A program made the position numbers and the translations under genes. Of a DNA stretch of 64,000 nt, positions 39,440 to 50,776 are shown piece by piece. The notes under the pieces were generated by a model. The model was given only the letters and a program-made list of their open reading frames with translations. It ran no database searches and had not been told where the DNA came from. The stretch's first letter is position 1. The number at the start of each line of letters is the position of its first letter. This DNA is from Liolophura sinensis (Eukaryota; Mollusca; Polyplacophora; Chitonida; Chitonidae). The stretch spans positions 10,950,706 through 11,014,705 of the forward strand of contig NC_088296.1 in the NCBI RefSeq assembly GCF_032854445.1, written 5' to 3'.

Positions 39440-39678
39440 TTTTATTTATTTATTTGATTGGTGTTTCACGCCGTACTCAAGAATATTTCACTTATACGAC
39501 GGCGGCCAGCATTACGGTGGGAGGAAACTTTGCTGAGCCCGGGGGAAACCCACGACCATCCGCATGTTGCAGGCACTTACGGCCGGAGGGGAAGACAGCA
39601 TGAGCTGGACTTGAACTCACAGCGACCGCATCGGTGAGAGGCTTCTAAGTCATTAACCAACTGAGCCCCGGAGGCCCC
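39440..39678 (-). mobile_element. SINE-A, nearly full-length
   Basis: Reverse orientation from the TATTTATTTATTTGATTGG tail to the GGAGGCCCC head. Part of the core is missing after TCCGCATGTTGCAGGC, and part of the head is missing after TTCTAAGTCATTAACC. GTTATA is found just outside both ends, but the similarity is too weak for a firm target-site duplication. It lies about 60 bp from the SINE-B copy in the same orientation. Confidence 0.92.
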
Positions 39679-39680
39679 TG

Positions 39681-42289
39681 TTATATAGTTTGAGGGTCAT
39701 GCAGTTAGATATAGAATCATAACAAACAACAATATACAGGGATAAAAGTCATGAAAGATTGGTCCATAGCTTAGGAATGAGACACAGCAGTCTTGATAAG
39801 ACAATCTGGTCTGAACAAGTGAATAACACATGGTGAGCTTTCATGGAACACATTTGATGCCTTTCTGGCCGTGAGGAACTTTTTTAGTCATGTTGAGATC
39901 ATTAAAAATGTGTAAATGTAAGAACAACTCCCTGTGTTCCTAGATCCTGCAAAGATTATGCGTAGCCTTATAAGTGTAGCTAAGTCGGCATGTATTAAAA
40001 TATTTGCCTTTCTGGCTATCTATCTAGCTGTATGATATTGATTTGTCATTCATGCCACGTAATAATGGAAAATTAACAACTGTAATAAAAAGCAGTTAAT
40101 GCCAAACATAAATCATGTAAATCAAATTATGTTTTTACTAAATCTTGCTGTATTTTTTAAAAATTTTTTTGTTTATAAATCTTTCCAAGAACGAACTACT
40201 CTACAGTGGAAACACCATTTATATTGGACAGCAGCGTCACAAACAACATTTTCATTTTCAAAAAGGATAAATTTTGACAAGAAATTATCAAGAAATAACC
40301 CCCTTATTCACGAGGTGTAGGCCATTTTTTACGCTGCAGTGCATCTGTTTTTCAACAGTATCAGTCATCGTTTTCGTTTTTTTTTATGGTGGATAGCTGT
40401 ATCTCAAAGATTTCATAGTCATTCTCAATGTTTGAACGTCCGAAAAGAAGCACCTTTTTTCCCATTCGTTACAAATGTAGGTTTATCTGCAAAACGCCTG
40501 CAGGCGTATATATATGCAACTTTGGTTTCTTTTTATTCTCCATAAAGACAAAAACACCTCAGATCTTTTAAAAAAAAAGGATTATTTTGTTTCAAAATAT
40601 TTTTTTTTTTGAGAATTTTTTTACAGAGTGAATTTTGAGAACGTTGTTTGAGGGTACTCATTAGTAACACTGTCTTTTACACCCTGCAGCCACTTTCAAG
40701 GTCTATATCTTGTATCAACCGCACTGTAACTGGCAAAATCGATTGATGTCATACCCACTGTGTGAAACGTGCTGTGTAAGCACTGGGTTACGCCCCTTTG
40801 ACCGTGACGCCGAGGGGTGTGTAATCCGTTAATTTAATCATGTCTCACATACATATTTGTGTCTTAGATAAATAAAATCTGCTAGTACTCTGCTAATGGA
40901 ACATATTTTCTCTACAGCATGCTGGAATCTTAAGAAGTAAACGTTTTTTGATAATAAATACAGTTCTTGTCATATCTAGAGTCTATACAAATAGTTGTAT
41001 TCATAGGTATTTATTAATATCCAAGAAAATGTATCTGTAGTTGAAAACTTTCATCTTGCATTATTCAAAGGAGTCGGTAATTAAAGAGAAAGTGATATAA
41101 ATTGAAAGATTACAATGATACATGTTTATATGTTCATGAATAATATTAAATGCAGGCGTCAAACGAAGGTAAAACGACCGCAGCATTACTTGGCCTTCTG
41201 TCTGTTATGCCTGACTATTTCGCGCTAACTTGTAAGACAGACATCCGTTTCTCGCGGTTCGGTCCACGTATTTAGCACACACTGCGTGTTAACTAAGCGC
41301 AATACGAGGTCAAAGGGATACAACTCTTGTTGAACAAATGAAACTTGTAGCCAAAAAAACTCGGGCGAACTTCAGGATGGTGTGGACATCTGAATTGTAC
41401 CAATGCTAGTGAACGCGTTGGACGCATGGGAGAAGCGGTTCTCGGGTAACTTTTAAGCAGATTATTTGGGGTTTCGGTTGTAATGTACCACAGGGCGAAC
41501 TGAGATAAATTGTCAGCAGGCCGTCTTTCACCACTTACCTGTGATCATTTGGCAGCAACCACACTGCCATCACTGGTCTGGTTTACTCTCTATGCGGTAC
41601 GGCTTTAATTATATTCTAATAGAAATATTGTACGCCTTCCAAACTGTACTGATAGTTTCAAGATTACACATAGTGTAAGTAAACGATATGGTGTTTCACT
41701 TCTTCCTGATGTCTCTGTTTTCGGTTTGCATGCGACACTTACTTATACTTTCTTTCTAAGTTAGCGCCAGCATCCGCTGTGGGCGACTCTATTTTACCCA
41801 AGAACTACTCCCGAAGTTTTCCGTGTTAGGAGTAGAATTGCCGTCGGAAAACTCCGAAGTGCAGTTCTTACATTTCCGGAGGAAGTCTCTTTCCCAGAAG
41901 GTAGCGAACAGTGCAGTTCGTTTTCCGCTTGACAATCGAGAAACCGGAATGTTGGACGTAAGTTCAGAGTTTACACGAACAAGCCGGCAGATTTAACGAC
42001 TCTCATTGGCTGAGAAGCAACACACCCCCTGCATAAATTACAGGCTGTTAAAGATGGAGAACGCGATGGATTCAGCGATTTATACCAGCTTTGCCGTTCT
42101 CAGGCTTTACGTGTATGGCGAGGAAAAATCGCAAAATTATGCAGCAGGCACCACCAGATAGAAAAAAATGTGCTCTTTTCGTGTGCTCTATAATGTCATT
42201 ACATGCTTTTTAATGTCATGTTTTTTAAGTTTCCTTCTCCTTTAATACTTCCTGTACTTTTAATCACAGAATATAGACTATGATGCAGA
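39681..42289. other. No supported gene; one short ORF of note
   Basis: About 2.6 kb. From 41760 the sequence becomes less AT-rich. A 35-codon ORF at 42054-42161 (plus strand, Kozak-like AAGATGG) follows an inverted CCAAT motif (CATTGGCTG, near 42004) and a TATA-like CATAAATTA. The spacing does not fit a normal promoter, since the ATG is only about 20 bp after the TATA-like site. No gene is called. Confidence 0.45.
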
Positions 42290-43035
42290 TTGACCTCTGA
42301 ATCATAGGCATGAATCTGGTCATCTGTTCAGCTAAATGTATACCGACTGTTGTAGTGACGTGGGCAAGAAGATGTGTAGTCCGTAAGCAAATATCGCCGG
42401 GGCAATCGACTTGTTTTCTATTGTTAAAATGTTTTTCTTCAAACGTAATATCAAAAGAACGATAATAAGGTACTCTCCTAAAACGCAAATGTTAATTTTC
42501 TACATTTCTTAGGAGTTGAAATGATACATGTTAAAACATTTCAAAATGTTACTCTATATAATGACTCCTTACATGATTTTACCGACCCTGATAGCACAGT
42601 TGGTAGAGCGTCCGCTTCGGGAGTGGTAGATCCAGGATCAATCCTAGGTCGAGTCACACGTAAGGCTTTAAAAGATGATGTTGTAACTCCCTCGCTTGGT
42701 GTTCAGCATGAAAGGGATGGTGCAACGACTGGTTGACAAGTATCAGTATAACGGCTCTGGCGGGGCGGCTTACTTGCCTTCGGTAAGTCGTCTAAGTGAA
42801 ACAGCACTAGATAAAAGAGCGGTGGAAATCCGTCCTGCAACAAGGAGGTACAGTGCATACTTCCTAAGGATTCCTTCGTCGTCATATGACTGAGCAATTG
42901 TTGAGCACGACGTTAAGCCCCAATCACTCACTCACTCACTCACCCACTCACTCACCCTTACAGGATTTTAAGCAGTTATAATGCCCAACCTGTAGATGTC
43001 TGACAAAATATATGGCTTTAGATAACATCATTTTA
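42290..43035 (+). repeat. Dispersed repeat G, copy 1, split by a SINE-B
   Basis: Left part 42290-42581 and right part 42958-43035 match a single uninterrupted minus-strand region at 50.2-50.5 kb. Shared segments in order are AAGAAGATGTGTAG, TTCTTCAAACGTAATAT, CTCCTAAAACGC, ACATGTTAAAACATTTC, and, after the SINE, CAGTTATAATGCCCAACCTG. The class is unknown. Similarity is about 75-80 percent by eye. Confidence 0.8.
42582..42957 (+). mobile_element. SINE-B, full-length, inserted in repeat G
   Basis: A 376-bp copy. The head is CCGACCCTGATAGCACAG TTGGTAGAGCG, with GGATCAATCC as the B-box region. It has the body motifs AAAAGAGCGGTGGAAAT and GTCGTCATATGAC and ends in a (CTCA)n tail. It is flanked by 13-bp repeats with one mismatch, TTACATGATTTTA (42569-42581) and TTACAGGATTTTA (42958-42970). 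The empty site is represented by the second repeat G copy near 50.3 kb. ORFs of 60-70 codons across it are incidental. Confidence 0.94.
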
Positions 43036-43040
43036 AGCTG

Positions 43041-43308
43041 TGTTTATTTATTTATTTATTTGATTGGTGTTTTACGCTGTACTCAAGAATATTTCACTTA
43101 TACGACGGTGGCCAGCGTTATGGTGGGTGGAAACCGGACACAGCCCGGGGGAAACGACCACCCACAGGTTGCTGACAGACCTTCCCACATACGGCCGGAG
43201 AGGAAGCCAGCATGAGCTGGACTTGAACTCACAGCGACCGCATTGGTGAGAGACTCCTGGGTCATTACGCTGCGCTAGCGCGCTAACCAACTGAGCCACG
43301 GAGGCCCC
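43041..43308 (-). mobile_element. SINE-A, full-length
   Basis: Runs from the TTTATTTATTTGATTGG tail to the complete head ending GCTAACCAACTGAGCC then ACGGAGGCCCC. It includes both A-box and B-box regions and the core with GTGGAAACCGGACACAGCC. No clear target-site duplication was seen. It lies about 80 bp after the SINE-B copy, at or near the edge of repeat G. Confidence 0.94.
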
Positions 43309-43379
43309 ACAAACTCTGTTTTAAGTGTGAAGTTTCCAACTGTCCCTGTAAATACTTTACCTGTAGCAAAGTACTCGCC

Positions 43380-43430
43380 CTCTACCGCCATGGCTTAAGC
43401 AAATTCAACAAAAATTAATCACATTTAACA
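43380..43430 (+). repeat. Short dispersed repeat matching a segment near 50.0 kb
   Basis: Contains CCATGGCTTAAGCAAATT followed by an A-rich stretch and TTAATCACATTT. A similar segment, CCATGGCTTAAGCAAGTT, lies near 50002, just upstream of module F there. It may be a further part of the D/F repeat. Confidence 0.5.
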
Positions 43431-44935
43431 CACCGTAACATCAACAAGTCAGTAAGTGTTGTTAGAAAGATGTAACACAACTGGCTATCGTGAGCCTCTC
43501 CTACTGGCATAGTCTGGCAAACCAATTTTCATGTCCCATTCACCACAGAGAAACCGCATAGGGTGGCAACCACAAAACCACAAATACCCCTATGCACTAT
43601 GACTAAGGTTTGAAGCTATTTGGTTTGTACATTTATCCTGATCATTTCGTTAGCATTTGATGCAGTTTTTATACGTTATGATATAAACGCTAATTTTTGT
43701 TACAAGGCCTAAATTTACCTTTTCCTTTCTTAGAACTCAATCTCCCCCATCTCCCCCACCGAAAAAAAGAGGCCATACTTGTCTTTGTGTTCTAAACATT
43801 GATTCAACATTTTCCAGTATTGTCACTGATTGTATAGATTTCACACTCCGACGATTACTGCTTTTTACCTCAGAGAATGCTTTTTTTTCTGTGGTAATAT
43901 AAATTAGCCAAATCGAATTAATCCGGCTATAGGAGACGATTTTAAGCCTTGCTCTTAACGACTTTAATAAAACGGCACTAAATCACCTATTGCCCGATCG
44001 ATCTTAGGCCTAGAAGTGTTTAACACAGCGACTTTAACCGGGGATATTTCTTTATGGTCTCCCCTGCTCACTAGAGAGTTTACCGTTGGAAGGAAGACGC
44101 ATTCAGCCTCGTCACGGAATTCAATCTCCGCTGCCCTGGAAGGTACCAAGGCCCTCGTTAAAACCGCAGACATCAGATTTAAACGTTATTGTCCCATCTT
44201 CCGTCTCATCGTCATTGATTAGGAGCCTAGGCTGCCTTAAAACTTCACCTGCCTCGATGAACCGAATATCATTACCGTTTATTTAAGGCGGGGCGTTCGG
44301 CACCTCTTGTCTCTCAACGGACGACCAGATGGTCTCTGCCGTCCCATGGGTGAAATAACGACCTTGTCATTAAACGGTATCACACCGCTGTAGGTTAAAA
44401 ATTACCCTGATGATTGAAAAAGTCCACCCTTAAAGAGGCTGGATTGCACCGCCATATTGATCACATAGCTTCCCAGTGTGGAGATCACCTGGTTTATGTC
44501 TGCGACTAAAGACCTCGCCAATGACTTAACATTCAGCGTCTGTTATATAGAACGAGTATTATTCTCTTGTAAGTAAATATGGACAGATTTTTTTTTCAGA
44601 ATTTCCCGCACTCTACTTCATAATTGTGTCTAATTTTGCTTAACCCGGGGCTGGGGGATGTATCTTCATCGTTTTGAATCAGGTCGCCACGTTAGATATA
44701 TGAACAGTTGCATTGAAAAGCGCAACTGAAATAAATATTTTTATTATCGACTACTTATATTCTATCATGGTACACAGTTTGAATACTGATCTGACTTCAC
44801 TCACCTAGAACATTACTTGGGCGTTTCTTACATCATTGAAAACGGTTGTTTCTCTTTGCATCATTCCGCCCTAATACTTTATCGTACTTCATATACTTTC
44901 TCAGTTCTCTGGTGGTTTGTGTTTAACGTCGGTTT
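43431..44935. other. No supported feature
   Basis: Nothing recognised. Three overlapping ORFs near 43964-44286 (66-69 codons) are in different frames. Confidence 0.55.
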
Positions 44936-45104
44936 GCTGGTTTCCTCTCCGGCCGTACGTGGGAAGGTCTTCCAGCAACCTGCTGGTGTTCGTGGGTTCC
45001 CCCGGGCGCGGCCCGATTTTCACCCACCATAATGCTGGCCCCTATCACAGAAGTGAAATATTCTTGAGTAGGGCGTAAAACACCAATCGAACAAAATAAA
45101 TAAA
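44936..45104 (+). mobile_element. SINE-A, 5'-truncated
   Basis: Begins at GCTGGTTTCCTCTCCGGCC, after the tRNA-like head, and continues through the core (GGTTCCCCCGGGCGCGG), GTGAAATATTCTTGAGTAGG and a short (AAAT)n tail. Its start is almost the same place in the element as the truncated copy at 61.3 kb. Confidence 0.9.
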
Positions 45105-45260
45105 GGTCAGGTTGGGAACTGGCCTTACGATCATCGATCTGAAATGCCCATACTGGTGGAGGGCTGATATACCACTGTCTACATTTTGACGAATACATTC
45201 TATAGCTTTGGCTTCACCCAGGAAATAGTACTAGGAAACACTTTCTCTGTAAAGGCAAAA

Positions 45261-45283
45261 GGCTCTGCCCGGTTTCCTCCCAC
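45261..45283 (+). mobile_element. Small SINE-A core fragment
   Basis: GGCTCTGCCCGG then TTTCCTCCCAC is a 23-bp plus-strand match to the SINE-A core, directly next to a minus-strand SINE-A. The continuation is not found on the far side of that SINE, so this is not a simple nested insertion. Confidence 0.6.
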
Positions 45284-45286
45284 GAT

Positions 45287-45500
45287 ATTTATTTATTTAT
45301 TTGATTGGTGTTTTACACCGTACTCAAGAATATTCCTCTTATACGACGGCGGTCAGCATTATGGTGGGTGGAAACCGGGCACAGCCCGGGGGAAACCCAC
45401 GACCATCCGCAGGTTGCCGACAGAGTTTCCCACTTACGGCCGGAGAGGAAGCCAGCATGAGCTGGACTTGAACTCACAGCGACCGCATTGGTGAGAGACT
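45287..45500 (-). mobile_element. SINE-A, 5'-truncated
   Basis: Tail, core and B-box half of the head are well preserved (TTTATTTATTTGATTGG to CGCATTGGTGAGAGACT). The A-box half is missing. No target-site duplication is obvious. Confidence 0.92.
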
Positions 45501-45910
45501 GCTTTATCTATGTGCATCGTTTGTAGGGAGTCCAGCAATTTAAATTATTTCGATAAGAATTTTAAAGATCAGGATCTAGGCTGATTTAAATACATGCGTA
45601 TGTGTTAGTGTTGTAAAACCGTTATATGAACAGGCATTTAATAAGCATCATTTATTTCTTTAGCCTAATGTGGGGCCTTGGTGACGCTGCTGGTGTGGTT
45701 GTTTGCATCGTCTAACGTTTGTTCAGGACCACGTGATGAAAGTTCATCAGTACCTTGCCAAACGTCGGACGCTTTGGTTTTCTCCACCCATAAAACACCC
45801 ATTGTGTTGGGCAATAATCAAAATAATAAAAAAAAAATGATTTATTGGTGAAATCAGAATAGTCCACGTGTTGACATTTTCTCTTCAGCTGCATTGTAAA
45901 TAAAACCAGC
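45501..45910. other. No supported feature
   Basis: Nothing recognised between the SINE-A and repeat E. Confidence 0.5.
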
Positions 45911-46188
45911 TATAGTCCATTTCTTTTAGGGAGTCGCCTATTTTCAGCTGTCTGTAAAATCAGTCAAATTCGCTACCAAAATTGTGTTTAGTCAGTCACA
46001 ACTAACAACATAAGCTCTGCACACGAATGTGTCTGACTTACACATTATTGCAAGGGAAATGAAGTTAGAACAGTTTTTCTAATCCATAATGTTAACGCCC
46101 ATAAGCTCGGTTTCGACGGAAAGAACGCATTGCCTCGAGTGACGTCAAACTTATTCAAAAACCAGAATCATGCTGGATATTGGCCGGA
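45911..46188 (+). repeat. Dispersed repeat E, copy 2 (left arm)
   Basis: Segments in order: CTATAGTCCATTTCTTTTAG, GAGTCGCCTATTTTCAGC, TCGCTACCAAAATTG, GAACAGTTTTTCTAATCC, ATAATGTTAACG, CGGTTTCGACGG, GTGACGTCAAACTTATTC and AAAAACCAG. It faces copy 3 (46508-46787), forming an inverted pair about 320 bp apart. Confidence 0.8.
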
Positions 46189-46507
46189 ATTCTACATGTT
46201 TTGACGGCGGGCGACACCAGTTGCCTAAACAGCTATCGAGTTTACTACAAGCCCTGTTTCTGACTGCCATATTTGAAACTGTTGACAAGTTCTAGTATAT
46301 TATATCCTTAATAAATGAATTTTATTTTATCTCTCGTGGTTTTTGATCTTACGGCAGTATGGTTTTAAAGTTGGATATGAGGAAATTTTGTCACAAAAAA
46401 CAACGTAGTCTTTTCACTGAGAGTGTAGTGTAGGCGGTGTCACTGCGTGGAGTTTGCTCTAACAGCATGCTGGTGCACCTATTGTAAAGTGAATTACTCT
46501 CCATGCC
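46189..46507. other. Spacer between facing repeat E copies
   Basis: About 320 bp with no recognisable gene or repeat. If the two repeat E copies are ends of one element, this is its interior and it is too short for a transposase. Confidence 0.5.
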
Positions 46508-46787
46508 CATTCCCTAGCATGCCACTTGTTTTTGAATACGTATGACGTCACCATAGGCAATGGGTTCTTGGCGTCGAAACTGAGCTTAAGCTTTTTAACA
46601 TTATGAATTAGAAAAAGTGTTCTAATTTATTTATTTTTTTTTGCAAGAATATGGACTTCAACATAACCATGTGTAGATCTTGTGTTGTGAGGTATCACTG
46701 GCAAAAGGCAATTTTGGTAGCGTGTATGACTTTGACTTACAGGCAGCTGAATATAGGCGACTCTGTAAAATGAAATAGACTCTATAA
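46508..46787 (-). repeat. Dispersed repeat E, copy 3 (right arm)
   Basis: On the minus strand: TTATAGAGTCTATTTC, AGAGTCGCCTATATTCAGC, CGCTACCAAAATTG, AGAACACTTTTTCTAATTC, ATAATGTTAA, CAGTTTCGACGCC, GTGACGTCATACG and TATTCAAAAACAAG. The match to copy 2 extends over about 280 bp. Confidence 0.8.
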
Positions 46788-48744
46788 TACACTCAGTCTT
46801 AACCACAACAGGTTGTTTAAGCCACAACTGCTTTTAAGTGAACCGATCGTCCTTGCTAGCTCACTTGGCTGTTAGGAACTTTTGGCCTTATTCCCTTGAA
46901 ACGACAGGGACAAAAACAAGAGCACAGCATGTAAGTCTGCCCATAATGGACGAACTCAACACGAATTCTCTGTGCGCTTGGTAACGCCAGTGTCATTTCC
47001 TGATTAAACCCCTCTGTATGGCAATGCACGCTTGGCGGAACGAATATGCAATTGACCGATCCAGAATGAAATGAATGTTTTGGAATGTCATGGAAGCCCA
47101 CTCCCGTAAATTGACGTTGTCGGCAGCTTGGCGTCCTGTTCGCTTGCTGATGTGCCGCCGAAGCCGCTGTACTGCCGTACGGAACAAGGCAACCATACGT
47201 TAATAGCTGCACAGCCATCAACTGCATATTGCATTGGCTTTATCGGCCGCATCGGAGTTAGCTTGGCAGCCAAATTTGGCAGAATTACTCGAATTACAGG
47301 GATTTTATTGCATATTTCCGCTGCTTGTCAGAAGCGGATCTGGTCACTACCGTTATACAGGCTCTTCGGTAAAGGATCCTCTCATCACGTTATCGCGAAC
47401 CTTTTAAAATCCAATTGCTCCTAATGTATCGCTACCACGTTCCCAACGGCCTAGATATGACTTTATGATCGACTTCAGAGGTTCTTTATCAGGATTTCAT
47501 GCCAAAATTACACCGCAGAGCTTGTCAAATGCGCTGTCAAAACCTACCACTGTAGCAATGACGATTGGTTTCCATAGGCTACCATACGATGACAGAGTGC
47601 TTGGCAGCAAAATCTTGCGAACGCCTCGGGAAATCTCAGCAAGCCTGCTTTCTCTGACCTTGGGGAGCTCCAATCACACATACTCCGATGTCAACGTGTT
47701 TTAGCGTAAACAAAATGACAAGAGTTGGCGCCAGGTCACGTTCTAATGAGGAAATATAGAAAGTATTTCGCAGCCATTTTTTGGGTCCCTCTGGGAATCT
47801 AGATTGAACTAACTCGCAAGCCTTAAGGGCGAATACGCGCCTCTCACTTTCCTCTCAAATGAATATTTTATACCAATTTTCAGAAAAGTGGCGCAACAAG
47901 CCGGCTGAAGGCTCTTTCCACATGAATTTAACCCCAGATGTTCGTTACAACAACAACCGTTACAACAACACCAAATCTTGTGAGGTGTCACAATCACCCT
48001 TGGGCAACTAGTTACAACAAACGTCCTCCTTTACTGACGACTTTGCACACCAAAGAATCACACATGATTTTAGTCGGTAGAATTTTAAATCTTGTTCAAT
48101 GTAACCTATTATCTTTTTGAGGAATCAGACGGACTGGCCAGGGGGAGAAACGTATTGTTGCCATAAAACTCGACTCTCGTTGGCAGTTTTCGTGACATTA
48201 AAACATCAAACAACACAGTCCAGCATTGCAGCCCCAAGCAGTTTCTTTAATATCACAATCAACACTGATTTAGCTAATGGACAAAAAAAGCACAGTTACA
48301 TTTCAAAATCTGTTTGTAATCCGGTTTACAATCTACGTCAGTCTCTTACGATAAGGCATGTTTGTGGATGGTTTAGAATGGAGATTCTATCCCAACCATA
48401 GTGCAGTTGATACAGCAGTTGTTTTTGTATTTATTAATTTAATATTTACTTATCTTTCATTTCTTTTCTAGTTTTGTTTAACTCCAAATTTATTTTTTTA
48501 GGTGAGCTTTATAATAATTTTTGAAAATCTTTTAAGTCTTGTTTTAAGCTGTGCTTAAAACTTTTAACAACAGAAAAAAACTATTTTGACAGTACATGAC
48601 AAACGTATAGCCATAGACGACTCAGCGTGAGATAAATCGGGTCACGTGACCTTAAAGTGTTCGCTTTATTTTTCCATGAAAAATGTGGTTAATTGATCAT
48701 TGTTGTGGTGAAATGCACGCGTATTCAGTTACCAATTTGTCTAG
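46788..48744. other. No supported gene; less AT-rich block at 46.9-47.4 kb
   Basis: The sequence at about 46900-47400 has a higher GC content than its surroundings and opens three overlapping ORFs (123, 67 and 98 codons) in different frames and strands. None has a domain I can identify. The block may be a decayed element, but there is no terminal repeat or transposase motif to support that. Confidence 0.4.
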
Positions 48745-48840
48745 GAAATGTCCTCGCAATGGCAAAAAATGGCCTGGAAAATGTACAAAATGTCCTCAAA
48801 AAGGCACCAAATGTCCTCGTAAAGCCACAAAATGTCATGG
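48745..48840. repeat. Degenerate ~20-bp tandem repeat, about 5 copies
   Basis: The phrase AAATGTCCTCG(C/T)AA recurs as AAATGTCCTCGCAATGGC, AAATGTCCTCAAAAAGGC and AAATGTCCTCGTAAAGCC, with two poorer copies. Spacing is about 20-21 bp. Confidence 0.7.
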
Positions 48841-49360
48841 CATTACGCTATCTTAGGATTGAAATTGACATCATTGGTCAAGAGGTTGTTCATTGTGATG
48901 AGACCAAGGACTTAAGTAACTAAGCTAGCGAGCTCTCACCCTCAACACTTGTGTTATTTTATCCATGCTGTGACTGTACTAGCGTATTGATTCATTGTCC
49001 GCGCACTCATAGCTGTGATTGTCATGCCCCACGTGTCAGACATTACACAGAGTCCTATCAAAGTGTGCTGCATTCGGATTGAATGTGCCTTACGATTTCT
49101 CTCCAATGCTGACCACCAAACGTGGACTGCAATAACACTATTGAAAAACCCTTTGATATGACGCATCTACGGTATGCTGCAGTGCTCCAGGGAAAGGAAT
49201 AGCAGAATTACATCTCATCCAAAGGCCTGCTCTTGTCTCCCAGACGAATACTGTAATGTTCTCATTACTCTTCAAAATGCTGTTGGCAGAAATCCATCAC
49301 AACAAAGACCAAGTTGCCTATATGTAGAATTTTATTCTCTTTAGACCCCCTTCGCGTCGT

Positions 49361-49597
49361 ATTTAGCGTGCTAGCGCTGCGCAATCACGCAGGAACCTCT
49401 TGCTAATGCGCTAGCTGTGAGTTCAAGTCCACCTCAAGCTGGCTTCTTCAACGTTCGTACGTGGGAAGCTCTGCCAAAAACCTGGTCATAGGTTTTCGCC
49501 GGGCTTTGTTCGGATTCATCCCACTATAATGATGGCCACTGTCGTATAAATGAAATATTCCTGAGTTCGTAGTAAAACGCCAATCAAATAAATAAAG
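49361..49597 (+). mobile_element. SINE-A, near full-length, diverged
   Basis: The head is recognisable (TTTAGCGTGCTAGCGCTGCG, TGTGAGTTCAAGTCC), then the core (GTACGTGGGAAGCTCTGCC), ATGAAATATTCCTGAGTTCG and a short (AAAT)n tail. The first bases of the head are missing and there are more substitutions than in the 43.0 and 55.2 kb copies, suggesting an older insertion. Confidence 0.88.
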
Positions 49598-50034
49598 CAA
49601 ACAGAGATCTGTCTTTAGGACATGGTGTATACATACATATGTGAGGGGTCTCCTATTTTATTTCTCATCTTGAACACGTACACTTAATAAGTGAGAGGGA
49701 ATATACACAATCTAAACTTTTGCTTGCTCCACTACACTTAAAGGTTACAATTCCCGTCATATACCTGCTGAAGGTCTGGGTGGTATCTCTCAAGTTTTGC
49801 CCGCATTCCCCAACATTTCAGTAGTCTCCTAAGAGACAAAATTAGACAGCAGCATACAGAGCAAAACGTCGGCTGTTTAGTAGCCGGGATGTGTTTACAC
49901 CAATCCGTTGAAATACTGTCTCTCATTACTTTACATCAGTCAGCGTTGTATTCTAACTTCATGTCAATGCTTCAATAGCAGCTATTTACGCGCCCCATAT
50001 TACCATGGCTTAAGCAAGTTTAATAAAAAAAATA
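49598..50034. other. No supported gene; part of the D/F repeat region
   Basis: The segment CCATGGCTTAAGCAAGTT near 50002 matches 43.4 kb. The rest is unrecognised. Confidence 0.5.
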
Positions 50035-50100
50035 TGCAATTATGTTGATTGCAACTTATTGCACCTCACTGGTCGAGAATTATCGGAAATGTGTTTCCAT
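50035..50100 (+). repeat. Dispersed repeat, module F
   Basis: The core GATTGCAACTTATTGCACC then TCACTGGTCGAGAATTATCG matches the F cores elsewhere. Confidence 0.7.
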
Positions 50101-50179
50101 CACATTTAACCTACACAAACATTTATATACTTCAAAGTGACAACTCCCCCGAGATGCTTAAACCGTCAGCAGAATTTTA

Positions 50180-50531
50180 GTTCATCCAGGGATAAAGCAT
50201 ACACGACTATATATTATGCCAAACAGACATTTTTCAGGTTCGGCATTATAACTGTTTAGAATGTTGTAAAAAATCATCACATAGAGTAATATTTTGAAAT
50301 GTTTTAACATGTACCATTTCAGCTCTTAGGAAATGTGGAAAGTTGAACTTGAGCGTTTTAGGAGACATCTTAATACCGTTCTAATAATATTATGTTTGAA
50401 GAAAATTATTTTAAAACATTTGGTTGGGTCGATGATATTTGATACTATACCATACGCATCTTCTTATCCAAGTCACTGCAACAGTAGATATGCATTCAAC
50501 TAAAAAGATGAGTGAATGTATGATTGTGTCT
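50180..50531 (-). repeat. Dispersed repeat G, copy 2 (uninterrupted)
   Basis: Reverse complement of the G copy at 42.3-43.0 kb, but without the SINE-B. On the minus strand: AAGAAGATGCG, TTCTTCAAACATAATAT, TCTCCTAAAACGC, ACATGTTAAAACATTTC and, immediately after, CAGTTATAATGCCGAACCTG. It therefore gives the empty site for that SINE-B insertion. It lies between modules F and D of the other repeat. Confidence 0.78.
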
Positions 50532-50776
50532 TAGAGTCCAATATGCATGGTAGAATATACTTTGTGATAAAAAGTATAGGCAGTGTTAAGTAGAAAGTAA
50601 AAAAGTTAGTGTGAAAGTAAGTCGAAAACACAGGCGTATCGGAGAAGTAAAACACCATATCGTCACTTAAAGTATATGCAAGTCTATCTAGTCTATAAGT
50701 ACTTTTTGGAAAGCGTAAATCATTTCCATTTTAATGTAACTAAAGCTGTACAGTATACAGTTAAAGGCGTGCGAAA

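Noticed and set aside
43012-43299. Similar peptides (GVLRRTQEYFTYTT type) in several ORFs across the window
   Set aside because: They recur only because SINE-A copies recur. The frame is not preserved through the element and stops occur in other copies.
46856-47424. Overlapping ORFs in a GC-richer block that might be a decayed transposon
   Set aside because: No transposase motif, terminal repeat or target duplication was found, and the ORFs conflict in frame and strand.
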